Assembly (NCBI GenBank): GCA_903876885.1
Contig: CAIRBP010000019.1
Location: 1 to 34,993, forward strand
Source: an uncultured Burkholderiales bacterium
GTDB lineage: Bacteria > Pseudomonadota > Gammaproteobacteria > Burkholderiales > Burkholderiaceae_C
Length of the DNA: 34,993 nucleotides
Direction of reading: 5' to 3'
The notes under the pieces were generated by a model that was not told the DNA's origin, did not search any database, and worked only from the letters and a program-made list of their open reading frames with translations. Every line of letters starts with the position of its first letter. Position 1 is the first letter of the stretch. A program made the position numbers and the translations under genes. Below, piece after piece: positions 8,199 through 16,720 of the stretch.

Positions 8199-9137
8199 TT
8201 ACTCGTTGGGCTTAAAAGTAATGATGATCTCATTAGGCACGGTACCGTCAATGTCTCTTGGAAACTTCTCTGTCTTATCAATCGCTTTTAATACCGCAGC
8301 GTCCCAGGATGCATTCCCACTGGGTTTGGTGAGGTGACGACTCAGGATGGTTCCATCAGGTGATACGCGCACAGATACCTCAGCCATTGGGTTCTCAGAG
8401 GGCGAGATATCTGGATAAATAATATTGGGCTTAACACGTCCTTTGATACGGCCCGCGTAACCCGCCGATGGTCCTCCAGAGCGAAGGGCTGTGCCAGTGG
8501 AGTCTGCCGAGCCATTAGCTCCGGCCATACCCGCCATGCGCTTGAGTTGGTCTTGACGCATGGCATCTAATTTTTTGCCTTCAATCTCTTTGGCTCGAGC
8601 AGCATCTTTATCTGTTTTTTGCTGATCTGCTTTTTCTTTTGTTTTCTTCTCTTTCTCTAACTTTTCTTTTGCTAATTTTTCTTTTTCAGCCTTTTCTTTT
8701 TCGGCTTTCTCTTTCTCTGCTTTCTCTTTTAGTAATTTTTCTTTCTTCAAACGCTCGTTCTCTTGGAGAATACGTGCTTGGCGGTCTTGTTCTAATTTCT
8801 CTTGCTCTAATTTTTTAAGTCTCGCAGTAGCTAACTGTGCCTCTCTAATAGTCTGAGAGTTGTCTACGGGTTTAGATTCGGGCGTTTTGGCTTGTTTGGG
8901 TGTATCCACAGGCGCCGGTGCGGGTTCTGGCTCCACAAGCTTGGGGGCTGCGAGTACCGGAGTTGCTTGCCACAACTCTGCCTCTACAGCCACAGAGTTG
9001 TCTCTTGTGCTCCACGAGACCCCCCAAGTTAAGGCAGCAACAAGCAAAAGATGCACGCCCAAAGAGAACACAAAAGCTCTTTTGTCAGAGTGTTTTGTTG
9101 GGGGTGCAAATTCGTGTGCTAAAACAGCTTGGGTCAT
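8199..9137 (-). CDS. tolA: TolA-like protein of the Tol envelope system (TonB-family C-terminus)
   Basis: TolA bridges the inner membrane TolQR motor and the periplasmic/outer membrane partners TolB and Pal. The sequence shows one N-terminal transmembrane helix (about residues 23-43, FSLGVHLLLVAALTWGVSW), a Pro-rich stretch (EPEPAPAPV), and a long Lys/Glu/Ala-rich coiled coil (about 95-200, repeated KEKAEKEKAEKEK). The C-terminal domain of about 90 residues has the TonB/TolA fold pattern (MAEVSVRVSPDGTILSRHL, NASWDAAVLKAI). I chose ATG 9137-9135; a TTG immediately upstream (9140) is also in frame. It follows tolR by 54 nt. The coiled-coil coding region is a purine-biased near-repeat at DNA level (about 8620-8760). 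No tolB or pal follows. Confidence 0.9.
   Translation of the reverse strand: MTQAVLAHEFAPPTKHSDKRAFVFSLGVHLLLVAALTWGVSWSTRDNSVAVEAELWQATPVLAAPKLVEPEPAPAPVDTPKQAKTPESKPVDNSQTIREAQLATARLKKLEQEKLEQDRQARILQENERLKKEKLLKEKAEKEKAEKEKAEKEKLAKEKLEKEKKTKEKADQQKTDKDAARAKEIEGKKLDAMRQDQLKRMAGMAGANGSADSTGTALRSGGPSAGYAGRIKGRVKPNIIYPDISPSENPMAEVSVRVSPDGTILSRHLTKPSGNASWDAAVLKAIDKTEKFPRDIDGTVPNEIIITFKPNE
8620..8760 (-). repeat. Degenerate short repeats encoding the TolA Lys/Glu coiled coil
   Basis: On the minus strand, AAAGAAAAAGC- and GAGAAAG-type units recur about every 15-21 nt and encode alternating KEK/AEKEK blocks of tolA. They are imperfect and in frame, so length variation between strains would change the periplasmic span without disrupting the gene. 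Confidence 0.6.
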
Positions 9138-9191
9138 CAAAGTTTTTATAGAATTTTGAAACTGGTTTGCAATCTTTTATTTATCCAGCTC

Positions 9192-9647
9192 TTAATCCAA
9201 TAACTGGACAGATAGACCAACCCTTTGAACGCCGCCTTTTTGAAGTTTATCCATCACTTGAATCACATTCTCATAGGGAAGAGTTTTCTCAGCGCTGATG
9301 ATGACAGGGATGTTGGAGGTGTTGCTTGAGTTATTCTCTAGAGATAACACCTGAAGTGCAACGTTATCTAATGTAGCTTTAAGAGTTGTGTCAATTTCTT
9401 GCTTGGACGCGTTACTTTTGGACTTGATCTCAATGGACTTGTCTTTGTGTATCTCAATGGTGATTACTTGATCTGGTGCTTGTGAGGCTTTTCCCACACT
9501 TGGAACATCAATCATGCTTGGGGAAATGAGGGGAGCCGTTACCATGAAAATAATGAGAAGCACCAACATCACATCGATGAAGGGGACCATATTAATTTCA
9601 TTAATGGTGCGACGTCCTTTGCTTGATCGTTGGGCAATGGCTGGCAT
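9192..9647 (-). CDS. tolR: TolR (ExbD/TolR family biopolymer transport protein)
   Basis: This is a component of the TolQRA proton-motive-force motor in the inner membrane. The 151-residue protein has the family layout: a basic N-terminus (SSKGRRTINEINMVPFID), one transmembrane helix at about residues 20-40 (VPFIDVMLVLLIIFMV) with the conserved Asp25 that carries protons, and a periplasmic domain ending in VGLSVQLLD. The periplasmic part has a Ser/Asn-rich loop (LENNSSNTSN). It lies between tolQ (62 nt gap) and tolA (54 nt gap), the usual order. The assignment to Tol rather than ExbBD rests on the ybgC-tolQ-tolR-tolA order. Confidence 0.93.
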   Translation of the reverse strand: MPAIAQRSSKGRRTINEINMVPFIDVMLVLLIIFMVTAPLISPSMIDVPSVGKASQAPDQVITIEIHKDKSIEIKSKSNASKQEIDTTLKATLDNVALQVLSLENNSSNTSNIPVIISAEKTLPYENVIQVMDKLQKGGVQRVGLSVQLLD

Positions 9648-9709
9648 GGTTTACATTCTCAAGTGTTTTATCAAATTAAAGTTGAAGTCCCAAATCATTT
9701 GGAAAATAA

Positions 9710-10402
9710 CTAGTTCGCCACTGTGTTTTGGCTACCGACATTGCGTTGCAAAATATTTGAGAACTCCTCAATGAAAGTCTCAAGCTTATTGTTCACACGG
9801 TCTATGTCCCGGGCAAACCTGTTGTAAGCGAGCACCGCGGGAATAGCCGCAAAAAGTCCGATTGCGGTTGTAATTAAAGCCTCAGCAATGCCTGGTGCCA
9901 CCTTAGCAAGTGTGACCGATTGGAGTTGAGCTAAGCCGGTGAACGCATGCATGATGCCCCAAACTGTTCCAAATAACCCAACATAGGGCGATACCGACCC
10001 TACAGAGGCTAGCAAAGAGAGTGATGATTCGATTGAGTCCATCTCGCGCTGAATGCTTGCCCGCATCGCGCGCCTTGCACCCTCCATGAGTTGAGCGCTG
10101 TCTGTGATCTTTCGTTCTCTTAGTTTTTGAAATTCACGCATGCCACTGGCAAATATACGCTCCATTGGGCCTGCCGTTTTCGAGTTCTGAACGGCAGCGG
10201 TAAAGAGCTCATTCAAACTCTTTCCGGACCAAAAATCTTTTTCAAACTCATCATTTAATGTATGAACTTTCTTTAGCGAAAAATGTTTGCTAAAAATAGC
10301 CGCCCAACTTTGAACGGAGACAAAAAGCAGGATGGCCACTACGGCTTGTACAACCCAGCTTGCACCGATGACGAGTTGGATGATGGAGAAATCTTGATTC
10401 AT
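9710..10402 (-). CDS. tolQ: TolQ (MotA/TolQ/ExbB proton channel family)
   Basis: This inner-membrane stator subunit of the Tol system has 230 residues. The first helix spans about residues 8-30 (IQLVIGASWVVQAVVAILLF). A cytoplasmic loop follows (RRAMRASIQREMDSIESSL). Two further helices contain GSVSPYVGLFGTVWGIMHAF (about 132-151) and GIAEALITTAIGLFAAIPAV (about 169-188), the conserved MotA/ExbB channel motifs. The start codon ATG overlaps the ybgC stop by 4 nt (ATGA), so translation is probably coupled. The length matches E. coli TolQ. Confidence 0.95.
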   Translation of the reverse strand: MNQDFSIIQLVIGASWVVQAVVAILLFVSVQSWAAIFSKHFSLKKVHTLNDEFEKDFWSGKSLNELFTAAVQNSKTAGPMERIFASGMREFQKLRERKITDSAQLMEGARRAMRASIQREMDSIESSLSLLASVGSVSPYVGLFGTVWGIMHAFTGLAQLQSVTLAKVAPGIAEALITTAIGLFAAIPAVLAYNRFARDIDRVNNKLETFIEEFSNILQRNVGSQNTVAN

Positions 10403-10887
10403 AAAATTTCCTGAATAAAACTTGGAATTCGCGCTGGACGACCGGATTGGGAGTTAATCCAACCTATTCGAATAGTGCCTGTGCAAAGTAATTGTTTTGA
10501 TACCTGTGTTTGGTGACCAAGAGCGGTACCAGCCTGCCCGCTATTGTAATTGTCTGCGCTCTTTGTTTGTACCAAGGCACTGTCTGGATAGCGATAAGCC
10601 TTTTGCTCTAACGTAAGGCTGCTTTTACCTTTTTCAGTGATTGTGGTCTCAATTTCAAGCTCATCATCGAGTACGGCTGGTAAAAGATATTTAACATGCG
10701 TTTCACTGACTACAAACATACAACCTAATTCCTCTTTGAGTTTTTGCTGAGCAACTCCTAAGGATCTAAGCCATTCAGTTCGGGCGCGCTCAAAGTATTT
10801 AAGGTAGTTCGCGTAAAAGACGATCCCCCCCGCGTCCGTGTCCTCCCAGTAAACCCGAACCTTGTGAATGTAGCCAGAGGTGCTCAA
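10399..10887 (-). CDS. ybgC: YbgC-type acyl-CoA thioesterase (hotdog fold) of the tol cluster
   Basis: YbgC proteins hydrolyse acyl-CoA or acyl-ACP thioesters and accompany tolQRA. The active-site loop VYWEDTDAGGIVFYANYLKY (residues 12-31) and the following FERARTEWL are typical of the 4HBT family. The protein is 162 residues, longer than the usual roughly 130-145; the excess is a polar stretch (residues about 105-131, including SADNYNSGQAGT) between two beta-strands. The start is TTG at 10887, overlapping the stop of the aminotransferase gene (TTGA), with GGGGAGA upstream as ribosome-binding site. Its own stop overlaps the tolQ start. The substrate is not shown by sequence. Confidence 0.9.
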   Translation of the reverse strand: MSTSGYIHKVRVYWEDTDAGGIVFYANYLKYFERARTEWLRSLGVAQQKLKEELGCMFVVSETHVKYLLPAVLDDELEIETTITEKGKSSLTLEQKAYRYPDSALVQTKSADNYNSGQAGTALGHQTQVSKQLLCTGTIRIGWINSQSGRPARIPSFIQEIL

Positions 10888-12083
10888 CTCTTCTCCCCAA
10901 TGAGCTGGTTTAGACGGCTTGCAGCCTCTTGAAGCTCTGGACCTGAGCTTGCAGTAGAAAACCGAATATATTTATGCATATCATGTAAGCCAAAGTCTCG
11001 TCCGGGACCTACCGCCACATAAGCTTTATTTAAGAACTCGAACGCAAGCTCCCAACTGCCGGCAAGTCCCAATTTTTTGCAAACCGCGGAACAATCCGCC
11101 CATGCGTAAAAAGCACCATCGGGCATGACTGGCACTACGAGACCCATTTGGTTAAGAAGTGGCACAAAGAGGTCTCTCCTTGCCTTGAACTCACTCCTCC
11201 TGCTCTCAAAGAGCGACAGGCTCTCAGGCTCGAAACACGCAAGTGCAGCAAACTGAGAAATGGTGCTTGGGCAAATAAAGAGATTTTGCGCAAGACGTTC
11301 AATTGGCGCTACAAGCGAGGGAGGTACAACCATCCAGCCTAACCGCCATCCGGTCATATTAAAGTACTTGGAGAAACTGTTGATGCTGATGACTTGGTCG
11401 CTGATAGACAGTGCACTATGGCCGTACTGATCTTCATAACTTAGGCCGAGATAAATCTCATCTGCAATAGTTATACCGCCCTTGTCTTGAACGAAATCAA
11501 TAATACTTTTAAGAACATCTGGTGCAATAGATGTTCCGGTAGGGTTAGAGGGGGAGGCCAGGAGTACGCCTCTGGTGCTTTTGTTCCAGTTTTCTTTGAC
11601 TTGCTCCAAGCTCAATTGAAATCTGGACTTATCGTTGGTTGGAATTAGTCTTGGTGTCCCACCACTGGCTTGAACGAATTGACGGTTGCACGGATAGCTA
11701 GGATCGGGCATTAAGATCTCATCCCCACCCTCTATCAAGGCAAGACAGGCGAGTTGAAGCGCAGCCGAGGCGCCTGAGGTGATGATGATGCGTGCGGGAT
11801 CAATATTTAATTTAAAACGCTCGCTATACCAATGGCTGATTAATTCGCGTAACTCACCCAGACCTGTGGCGTGAGTGTACTGAGTGGTCCCGTCTTTGAT
11901 GGCTCGCATCGCACTTTCCCGAACAAGGGGTGCAGCGGTAAAGTCCGGCTCTCCGATATTTAGACGGATCATCTTCTTACCGCTACTACGGTAGGCGTTA
12001 GAAGCCTGGACCTGCTCAGCGGCTTTGGCAATCTCCATCACATAAAAAGGCTCTATTTGAAGAGCGCGTTGGCTGATGCGCAT
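10884..12083 (-). CDS. Class I/II PLP-dependent aminotransferase (aspartate/alanine-type)
   Basis: The 399-residue fold-type I transaminase shows the N-terminal LNIGEPDF (residues 41-48), the cofactor-binding ASPSNPTGT (176-184, Asn180), ADEIYLGL (207-214, Asp208 and Tyr211) and the Schiff-base lysine Lys239 in SFSKYFNMTGWRLGW. An Arg in KYIRFSTA near the C-terminus would bind the substrate carboxylate. Family members next to nusB and ribH in Burkholderiales are usually annotated only as aspartate or alanine aminotransferases; the specificity cannot be read from the sequence. It starts at ATG 12083, 65 nt after nusB, and overlaps ybgC by 4 nt, linking the riboflavin/nusB block to the tol block. 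Confidence 0.92.
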   Translation of the reverse strand: MRISQRALQIEPFYVMEIAKAAEQVQASNAYRSSGKKMIRLNIGEPDFTAAPLVRESAMRAIKDGTTQYTHATGLGELRELISHWYSERFKLNIDPARIIITSGASAALQLACLALIEGGDEILMPDPSYPCNRQFVQASGGTPRLIPTNDKSRFQLSLEQVKENWNKSTRGVLLASPSNPTGTSIAPDVLKSIIDFVQDKGGITIADEIYLGLSYEDQYGHSALSISDQVISINSFSKYFNMTGWRLGWMVVPPSLVAPIERLAQNLFICPSTISQFAALACFEPESLSLFESRRSEFKARRDLFVPLLNQMGLVVPVMPDGAFYAWADCSAVCKKLGLAGSWELAFEFLNKAYVAVGPGRDFGLHDMHKYIRFSTASSGPELQEAASRLNQLIGEKS

Positions 12084-12148
12084 AGGGAGAAAATTATTTT
12101 TTAAAGGGTGTGAAAACCAATAGTGAAGTTGATCTTAAGAGTAAATTT

Positions 12149-12697
12149 TTATACTGATGAGCGAGGCTTCATCTCCTGGGCCCGTAATTGATGGGCAAGT
12201 CCGTTTAAGACAGCGTTCACATACTTGTGACCATCGGTACCACCAAATTCCTTAGCCAACTCAATGCACTCATTAATCACTACTTTACTTGGAACATCGA
12301 TGCAGTGTTTGAGCTCATAGGCACCAATCCACATCACACTGCGCTCGATAGGGGAGATCTCCGCAAAAGGCCTATCCAAAAAGGGCTCTATCAACGCATC
12401 AAGTTCCTTGGATTGTTCAGAGGCTCCGTAAAGGAGTAGATCGTAGTGAACGCTGTCAGCCTTATTAAATCCGCTCAAGCCTCTAGTGAATTGGTCCACA
12501 TCGCCGGGAATGTTTTTACCTACAATGAATTGGTAAAGTGCTTGCACCGCAAACTCTCTGGCGCGGGTGCGAGGAGAGGCTTTACCACCTGCTCTTTTCT
12601 TGGGAAGGGTACGGGGCAACGTCGTTTCAGCCCCTTGGGTGTGTTCCGTCGGATCGACCGGCGCTCCAGAGGAGTTATTGGGATTCTCAGAATTCAA
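12149..12697 (-). CDS. nusB: Transcription antitermination factor NusB
   Basis: NusB binds boxA RNA with NusE (S10) and supports rRNA antitermination. The core (residues about 40-172) matches the all-helical family: [15 protein letters not shown] near the start, [20 protein letters not shown] (residues about 109-128) and [29 protein letters not shown] near the end (shown here only as the motifs [12 protein letters not shown] and KYVNAVLNG). The protein is 182 residues, about 40 longer than E. coli NusB, because of a low-complexity, basic N-terminal extension. It overlaps the end of ribH by 4 nt, as commonly seen in ribH-nusB pairs. Confidence 0.95.
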   Translation of the reverse strand: MNSENPNNSSGAPVDPTEHTQGAETTLPRTLPKKRAGGKASPRTRAREFAVQALYQFIVGKNIPGDVDQFTRGLSGFNKADSVHYDLLLYGASEQSKELDALIEPFLDRPFAEISPIERSVMWIGAYELKHCIDVPSKVVINECIELAKEFGGTDGHKYVNAVLNGLAHQLRAQEMKPRSSV

Positions 12698-13233
12698 GAT
12701 ATGCTTTCTAATAAATGGGACATTTCAATGGCAGCCTTTGCCGCGTCTCGCCCCTTTTCTTCTTGTCGAACCAGAGCTTGAACAGTATTTTCTGTAGTTA
12801 TTACGGCATTGATGATGGGGATGTGGTGATCTAAACTAATTCGGCTGATACCAGCTGCAGACTCATTAGATACTAGTTCAAAGTGATAAGTCTCACCTCT
12901 GATGATGCATCCTAGAGCAATCAAGGCGTTATATCCCCCCTTACTTGCAAGGGACTGTAATACGATGGGTATCTCCAGCGCTCCAGGAACCTCAATCCAT
13001 GTGATGTTTTCCGGCTGAACACCGTGGAAAATCAACTCTTCAACACAAGCATCTCTTAGTGCATCAGTGATTGATTCATTAAAACGAGATTGGACGATAC
13101 CAATTTTGAGCTTCTCGCCTCTTAACTCCTCGCCAGTTAACGAATTTTTCAGGACACTTTTGTTCTCTAAGGCTTGTTTGTCCAAGCTCCGTTGTTTGGA
13201 CACGTTATGTGATTTTGTTGTGGACTGACGCAT
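12694..13233 (-). CDS. ribH: 6,7-dimethyl-8-ribityllumazine synthase (RibH)
   Basis: It condenses 5-amino-6-ribitylaminouracil with 3,4-dihydroxy-2-butanone 4-phosphate. The sequence shows [19 protein letters not shown] with the substrate-stacking Phe, [16 protein letters not shown], and [20 protein letters not shown] with the catalytic His. It is 179 residues with an N-terminal extension of about 35 polar residues compared with the usual roughly 155. The ATG shares one base with the ribBX stop (TAATG) and its end overlaps nusB by 4 nt, so the three are probably translated in a coupled way. Confidence 0.96.
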   Translation of the reverse strand: MRQSTTKSHNVSKQRSLDKQALENKSVLKNSLTGEELRGEKLKIGIVQSRFNESITDALRDACVEELIFHGVQPENITWIEVPGALEIPIVLQSLASKGGYNALIALGCIIRGETYHFELVSNESAAGISRISLDHHIPIINAVITTENTVQALVRQEEKGRDAAKAAIEMSHLLESIS

Positions 13234-14375
13234 TAGTTATCCTTTGCAACGTAAGACTCAACCTCAAGGCCATAGCCCATCATGCTCGGCATCTTGCGAG
13301 GTGCACCTAACAACCGCATGTTACTTACGCCGCATTCTCTAAGAATTTGAGCGCCGATACCGTAAGTTCTTAAATCCATTCGTCCTCGCTCGGGTGCTTG
13401 TGCAGCGCGAGCAGTACCGTCAAGTTGAGACAAGAGCTGTGAGCCGCTTTCGCCGGCATTTAATAAAACGATCACCCCTTTGCCCTCACGCTCAATTCGT
13501 TTCATCGCAGCATCCAAACTCCAAGAGTGCATGCTACGGTTTGACTCAAGTAAATCTAGAACAGATAGCGGCTCGTGAACTCGTGCAAGCACTGACTCAC
13601 CCTTAGCCCATTGACCCTTAATCAAGGCTAAGTGAACACCATCACTGGGTAGATCTTGAAATGTTGCGAGAGTAAACTCCCCGTGCGGGGTCACTATAGA
13701 TCTTCTAGAGATTTCCTTAATCAAGGACTCAGTGGTACTTCTGTAAGCAATCAAATCGGAAATCGTACCAATCTTGAGTTGGTGTTCCTTCGCAAATTCG
13801 ATTAAATCTGGAAGACGAGCCATCGTTCCGTCGTCTTTCATGATCTCACAAATCACAGCAGAAGCTGAACAACCAGCCAACTGCGCTAGGTCGCAACCCG
13901 CCTCTGTATGACCAGCGCGCATCAATACCCCGCCGTCAACGGCTTGCAGTGGAAAGATATGGCCCGGCTGTACCAAATCACTGGCTTTAGCGCGAGGGTT
14001 TACTGCGGTGTGGATGGTATGCGCACGGTCAGCGGCGGAGATACCAGTCGTTACCCCCTCTGCGGCTTCAATAGATACTGTGAAGGCTGTACCGTGAGAG
14101 GTTCCATTTTTAGAAACCATCGGTGGTAGATTTAAATGCTCACACCTGTCCCTGGTTAGGGTCAAGCAAATTAATCCGCGCCCGTAACGCGCCATAAAGT
14201 TAATGGCTTGAGCGCTGACATGATCAGCTGCGAGGACCAAGTCACCTTCGTTTTCACGGTCCTCCTCGTCGATCAGTATGACCATGCGACCAGCCCGGAT
14301 CTCTGCGGTGATTTCCTCAACACTTGAAATTTGTGCGGTGTTATCGCCTTGGTTAGAAATTTTAGCTGAGTTCAT
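13233..14375 (-). CDS. ribB: RibB (DHBP synthase) fused to a degenerate GTP cyclohydrolase II-like domain (RibBX type)
   Basis: Residues about 15-215 form 3,4-dihydroxy-2-butanone 4-phosphate synthase, which uses ribulose 5-phosphate: [16 protein letters not shown] with acidic metal ligands, and [16 protein letters not shown]. Residues about 220-380 resemble RibA, for example in [17 protein letters not shown] near the end. However, the RibA zinc-binding cysteines and the catalytic segment that normally read like SLRCDCGFQLE and RQEGRNIGL are absent ([11 protein letters not shown] and [10 protein letters not shown] occur instead). This matches the hybrid described as RibBX in proteobacteria, in which the second half lacks cyclohydrolase II activity; a separate ribA should exist elsewhere. 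It overlaps ribE by 14 nt. Confidence 0.9.
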   Translation of the reverse strand: MNSAKISNQGDNTAQISSVEEITAEIRAGRMVILIDEEDRENEGDLVLAADHVSAQAINFMARYGRGLICLTLTRDRCEHLNLPPMVSKNGTSHGTAFTVSIEAAEGVTTGISAADRAHTIHTAVNPRAKASDLVQPGHIFPLQAVDGGVLMRAGHTEAGCDLAQLAGCSASAVICEIMKDDGTMARLPDLIEFAKEHQLKIGTISDLIAYRSTTESLIKEISRRSIVTPHGEFTLATFQDLPSDGVHLALIKGQWAKGESVLARVHEPLSVLDLLESNRSMHSWSLDAAMKRIEREGKGVIVLLNAGESGSQLLSQLDGTARAAQAPERGRMDLRTYGIGAQILRECGVSNMRLLGAPRKMPSMMGYGLEVESYVAKDN

Positions 14376-15006
14376 GATTTATTTTTTCAAACGCCAGCAT
14401 ACGCTCAACGTAGCGCGCAACTGTATCAATTTCTAGATTTACTTTTGAGCCTTTTTCTAGTCTACCCAAAGTCGTGTTTTCAATCGTATGCGGTATAAGA
14501 TTAATAGATATCTCACAACCATGTTGATTGTCGCTTACTTTGTTAACTGTAAGACTTGCCCCGTTAATAACAACTGAACCTTTGTACGCTAAAAATCGCG
14601 CAAACGCCTTTGGAATTTGTATTCGTAACTCCCAACTCTCTCCGATCTGTGAAAAGGATGTGACCTCTGCCAAATCATCTACGTGCCCCGAAACAATATG
14701 CCCTCCAAGGCGATCATTGGCGCGAAGTGCCTTTTCGAGATTAATCGGCCCTTTCTCAGCAAGACCGCTGGTTTTGCTGAGTGATTCTCGGGAGATATCG
14801 ACCTTAAATTGGTCGCCGCTTAAGTGCACAACAGTCATACAAGCACCGTTCAAAGCGATTGAATCCCCGAGTTGAACATCGTCTAGGTAACCCTTAGGTG
14901 TGAGGATAGATAAACGCTTACCGTGGTGTGAGGAATCGCTAGAGGTTGCCCCTAAACTCTCGATTTCGACGATTTGCGCTACAGCTGTAATGATGCCAGT
15001 AAACAT
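14362..15006 (-). CDS. ribE: Riboflavin synthase alpha subunit (RibE/RibC)
   Basis: It dismutates two lumazine molecules to riboflavin. The 214-residue protein starts with the family hallmark MFTGIITAVAQI and has two lumazine-binding repeats: the first includes LNGACMTVV (about residues 54-62), the second GHIVSGHVDDLAEV (about 104-117) and INGASLTVNKV (about 147-157). It sits between ribD (12 nt gap) and ribBX (14 nt overlap) in the usual order. The symbol follows Burkholderiales usage; E. coli calls it ribC/ribE. Confidence 0.96.
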   Translation of the reverse strand: MFTGIITAVAQIVEIESLGATSSDSSHHGKRLSILTPKGYLDDVQLGDSIALNGACMTVVHLSGDQFKVDISRESLSKTSGLAEKGPINLEKALRANDRLGGHIVSGHVDDLAEVTSFSQIGESWELRIQIPKAFARFLAYKGSVVINGASLTVNKVSDNQHGCEISINLIPHTIENTTLGRLEKGSKVNLEIDTVARYVERMLAFEKINHELS

Positions 15007-15018
15007 AAGTGTATTTTC

Positions 15019-16131
15019 TCAGACTATGACAGAACGTGCACGAATAAATATATCTTGCCCAAGGGGCAAGGACTCTAAAAATGACAGAGCAACCCCGCGG
15101 CTTAATTCCTCGATCACAGGAAGATTTGCCCAACCTTTAGCTTGGCCAAGTATCATAGGAGCAAAATAAATCAAATACTCATCAACTAAACCTTGCCCAA
15201 TAAAGCTTGCGTTCAAACCGGCTCCTGCTTCAATATGAAGCTCATTGATTTCTTTCTTTCCTAAATCAATGAGCATAGCTTGCAAGTCCACATGATTTGG
15301 ATTTCTTTTGTCAGCTAGATTGATCACTGTTACACCACGGTGATTTAATTCTCTCTCCTTTTCAGTGTTCGAACTAGCGCAGTAAATAATTACCTCGCGT
15401 TTTTCTTTTAGGAGAGTAGCATTAGTTGGGATCTGCAGACCTGCGTCAATGAGGATGAGTTTGGGTTGCCGCTCAGTCCTCACAAGGCGCACATTTAAAC
15501 TCGGATCGTCACTTAATACGGTTCCAATACCGCTCAAAATAGCACATGATCTGGCCCTCCACTGGTGGGCATGTGTGCGAGAAATCTCACCAGTGATCCA
15601 CTTACTTTTGCCGTTCGCCAGTGCAGTAGTTCCGTCTAAACTGGAGGCGATTTTTAATCGAACCAAAGGCACACCCTGCGTCATTCTTTTTATAAAGCCT
15701 GCATTAATTGCGTATGCCTCTTGCTCCCCAAGACCGAGGTCGACTTTGATACCTGCGAGGCGTAATCGCTCAAAGCCTTTACCACTGACCAATGGGTTAG
15801 GGTCAGTGAGGCTTGCTACGACGCGAGAAACGCCTGCGTTAACAAGCGCTTCAGTGCAAGGTGGCGTTCGCCCTGTATGTGAACAAGGCTCAAGGGTGAC
15901 ATAAGCAGTTGAGCCCTTGGTATCTAAACCGTTATGAATTGCCTGATCAAGGGCGGCCACCTCCGCGTGTGCTTGTCCTGCTCTTTGGGTATGGCCTTCT
16001 CCGATAACGAGACCATCGCTGGAGACCAATACGCATCCCACCCTTGGGTTGGGAGATGTTAGGTAAAGTGCCTCATTCGCAAGCTTTAAAGCGCGTTGCA
16101 TATGAAGTTGATCTTGCGTGCTGAAAGTCAT
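15019..16131 (-). CDS. ribD: Bifunctional riboflavin deaminase/reductase RibD
   Basis: The N-terminal domain (residues about 8-145) is the pyrimidine deaminase of the cytidine-deaminase fold: SPNPRVGCVLV, zinc ligands in HAEVAAL (His55, catalytic Glu57), and PCSHTGRTPPC (Cys83 and Cys92). The C-terminal domain (about 155-370) is the NADPH-dependent reductase, with RLKIASSLDGTTAL, ITGEISRTHAHQWRA and a late GAGLNASFIGQGLVDEYL. The length of 370 matches E. coli RibD. It is 122 nt downstream of nrdR; I see no FMN riboswitch in that gap. Confidence 0.96.
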   Translation of the reverse strand: MTFSTQDQLHMQRALKLANEALYLTSPNPRVGCVLVSSDGLVIGEGHTQRAGQAHAEVAALDQAIHNGLDTKGSTAYVTLEPCSHTGRTPPCTEALVNAGVSRVVASLTDPNPLVSGKGFERLRLAGIKVDLGLGEQEAYAINAGFIKRMTQGVPLVRLKIASSLDGTTALANGKSKWITGEISRTHAHQWRARSCAILSGIGTVLSDDPSLNVRLVRTERQPKLILIDAGLQIPTNATLLKEKREVIIYCASSNTEKERELNHRGVTVINLADKRNPNHVDLQAMLIDLGKKEINELHIEAGAGLNASFIGQGLVDEYLIYFAPMILGQAKGWANLPVIEELSRGVALSFLESLPLGQDIFIRARSVIV

Positions 16132-16253
16132 GAGGCTCTAAAGAGAGTACACCCTTTATTGGGTTAGAGTAAAAATTAAACTTTAAAAATCAAGCTCAAA
16201 GGATTTAAGCGATAAAAAATTTAGAGTCGAAGAAAACAGTCAAATGCTTGGTT

Positions 16254-16703
16254 TTACCGCTGAACCTCTTCTACCAAAGATTTGAATTCATCGATATCTT
16301 CAAAGCTCCTGTAAACGCTTGCAAATCGGATATAGGCGACTTTGTCGAGCTTTTTTAGCTCTCTCATTACCAATTCACCGAGCCTAGAGGAGGGTATCTC
16401 ACGTTGCCCAGTTGCGAGAAGCTTTTCCTCAATACGCTCTAACGCTCCTGCGACTTGGTCAGTGCTAACGGGTCTTTTGCGCAAAGCTAAATTCATAGAA
16501 GCAGTAAGCTTTTCCCGTTCAAACTCTATACGTCTACCATCTTTTTTTACGATCGTTGGAAAAGAAACATCGGGCCTTTCGTAGGTTGTGAATCTTTTTT
16601 CACAGCCAACACACTGACGCCTTCGTCTAATAAGGCCCCCGTCCTCAGACATCCTGGTCTCAACAACTGGGGTATCTGTATGAGAACAAAAGGGGCACTT
16701 CAT
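16254..16703 (-). CDS. nrdR: Transcriptional repressor NrdR
   Basis: NrdR represses ribonucleotide reductase genes in response to ATP/dATP. The N-terminal zinc ribbon uses Cys3, Cys6, Cys31 and Cys34 (MKCPFC and [13 protein letters not shown]), followed by an ATP-cone domain (residues about 48-138: [31 protein letters not shown]). At 149 residues the length is canonical. It lies 17 nt after glyA, the common glyA-nrdR-ribD order in betaproteobacteria. No nrd genes lie in the window, so its targets are elsewhere. Confidence 0.97.
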   Translation of the reverse strand: MKCPFCSHTDTPVVETRMSEDGGLIRRRRQCVGCEKRFTTYERPDVSFPTIVKKDGRRIEFEREKLTASMNLALRKRPVSTDQVAGALERIEEKLLATGQREIPSSRLGELVMRELKKLDKVAYIRFASVYRSFEDIDEFKSLVEEVQR

Positions 16704-16720
16704 TTTTAGAGTCTATTGAA

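Noticed and set aside
8620-8760. Possible CRISPR or mobile repeat array
   Set aside because: The repeats are in-frame, degenerate codons of the TolA coiled coil, without spacer structure.
8860-9159. Forward 99-codon frame opposite tolA
   Set aside because: It is the antisense of the tolA N-terminal and Pro/Ala-rich region and has no independent support.
16132-16253. Possible FMN riboswitch before ribD
   Set aside because: The conserved AGGGCGGGG-type core is not present on the minus strand.
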